Source of the DNA: a virus
IMG/VR virus record: IMGVR_UViG_3300042914_003776
Location: 1-64,000 of that record
Reading direction: 5' to 3' (one strand)
DNA length: 64,000 nucleotides
Made by a program: the position numbers and the translations under genes. Below the pieces are notes generated by a model. It saw only the letters and a program-made list of their open reading frames with translations, made no database searches and was not told where the DNA came from. Position 1 is the stretch's first letter. The number at the start of each line of letters is the position of its first letter. Shown piece after piece: positions 63,586-64,000 of the stretch.

Positions 63586-63792
63586 CTAATCTTTTCCAAA
63601 ATAATCTATGCTATCGTTATTGTGCGTTAACCCCTGCTTGGTCAATTCTCCAACAACATCGATAATCCCTTGATCTCGGTAAAGTCTTACCAAATAATCC
63701 ATACAAAATTGCTTCCATTCGTCAACACTTATTTCCCCGGATAGAAACAATCTTCGAACGTCGTCATAACTTGACCTATCATTCCATTTCAT
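63586..63792 (-). CDS. hypothetical protein (68 aa)
   Basis: MKWNDRSSYDDVRRLFLSGE..., helical. A CCCTATTAATTAGGG hairpin follows its stop, related to the CCCTA repeat family. Confidence 0.6.
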   Translation of the reverse strand: MKWNDRSSYDDVRRLFLSGEISVDEWKQFCMDYLVRLYRDQGIIDVVGELTKQGLTHNNDSIDYFGKD

Positions 63793-63809
63793 TTCAATTC
63801 CCCTTTGTG

Positions 63810-63998
63810 CTAATAATCGTACTGACCGTGATCCCAGTCATCGCCGCCCATGTAATCCTGCCATTCCGTATATTCGTCCGGCTGGCCGTCGTCGTAGTTC
63901 TCGTTGGCTTCCTCGTCGCCCCAAAACTGGGCCATTTCCTCGGCGGTCAACTCTGGGCCATTGAATTCATCGCACTGAGACTTTTCAAAACTAGACAT
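63810..63998 (-). CDS. hypothetical acidic protein (62 aa)
   Basis: MSSFEKSQCDEFNGPELTAE..., very rich in Asp/Trp/Tyr (DYMGGDDWDHGQYDY). Complete within the window. Not recognised; strongly acidic small phage proteins often inhibit or mimic nucleic-acid binding partners. Confidence 0.55.
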   Translation of the reverse strand: MSSFEKSQCDEFNGPELTAEEMAQFWGDEEANENYDDGQPDEYTEWQDYMGGDDWDHGQYDY

Positions 63999-64000
63999 TT

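Overview
The window is part of a large, AT-rich (roughly one third GC by eye) tailed-bacteriophage genome. Almost every gene is on the minus strand; the one clear exception is a plus-strand homing endonuclease at 41.7 kb. Phage hallmarks are a UvsX/RecA recombinase, PhoH interrupted by an intein, a phage sigma factor, a class II ribonucleotide reductase, dUTPase, ThyX, dCMP deaminase, a DenV-like pyrimidine-dimer glycosylase, T4-like rIIA and rIIB, a HhH-GPD glycosylase, and a large tRNA battery. A planctomycete host is suggested by two DUF1501 proteins and a DUF1559 pilin-like protein, families concentrated in Planctomycetes.

Layout. 0.2-8.3 kb: recombination, nucleotide and small-protein operon (dut, uvsX, phoH with intein, a probable virion protein). 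8.3-10.6 kb: class II RNR. 10.6-16.4 kb: small membrane proteins, a virion-like protein, a sigma factor, a holin-like peptide, a thioredoxin-like protein and a papain-like protease. 16.4-20.6 kb: four or five surface-sugar enzymes and a methyltransferase. 20.6-26.8 kb: a phage structural/assembly-type protein, small proteins, ThyX, dCMP deaminase, a phosphoesterase and a secreted trypsin-like protease. 26.8-30.9 kb: DUF1501 x2, SNase, DUF1559. 31.2-31.7 kb: a tmRNA (ssrA) gene and tRNA-Arg. 31.7-39.1 kb: DenV-like, rIIB, rIIA, HD hydrolase, an ABC-ATPase/GNAT fusion and a DUF6745 pair. 39.1-43.4 kb: dense tRNA array. 43.5-52.5 kb: about 35 tiny, mostly translationally coupled genes, many made only of a four-residue x-Gln-Val-x repeat encoded by a 12-bp DNA repeat. 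52.8-64 kb: short genes, most with their own sigma70-type promoter, separated by GC-rich palindromes and terminators.

Two architectures coexist. The left half is long operons with ATGA overlaps and few promoters. The right half has many near-consensus TTGACA-16/17-TATAAT promoters, one or a few genes each, typical of early phage genes. RNA genes (tmRNA plus about 30 tRNAs and tRNA-like elements) suggest extensive remodelling of translation, including ribosome rescue.

The signals I consider most worth following are the phage tmRNA, the QV tetrapeptide gene array, a GCCCGG hexamer that recurs about once per kilobase in an AT-rich genome, the related intergenic GGCCCGGCCGGCCCGG palindromes, and several structurally aberrant tRNA-like genes. 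All coordinates, starts and motif counts are from reading by eye; no alignment or folding software was run.
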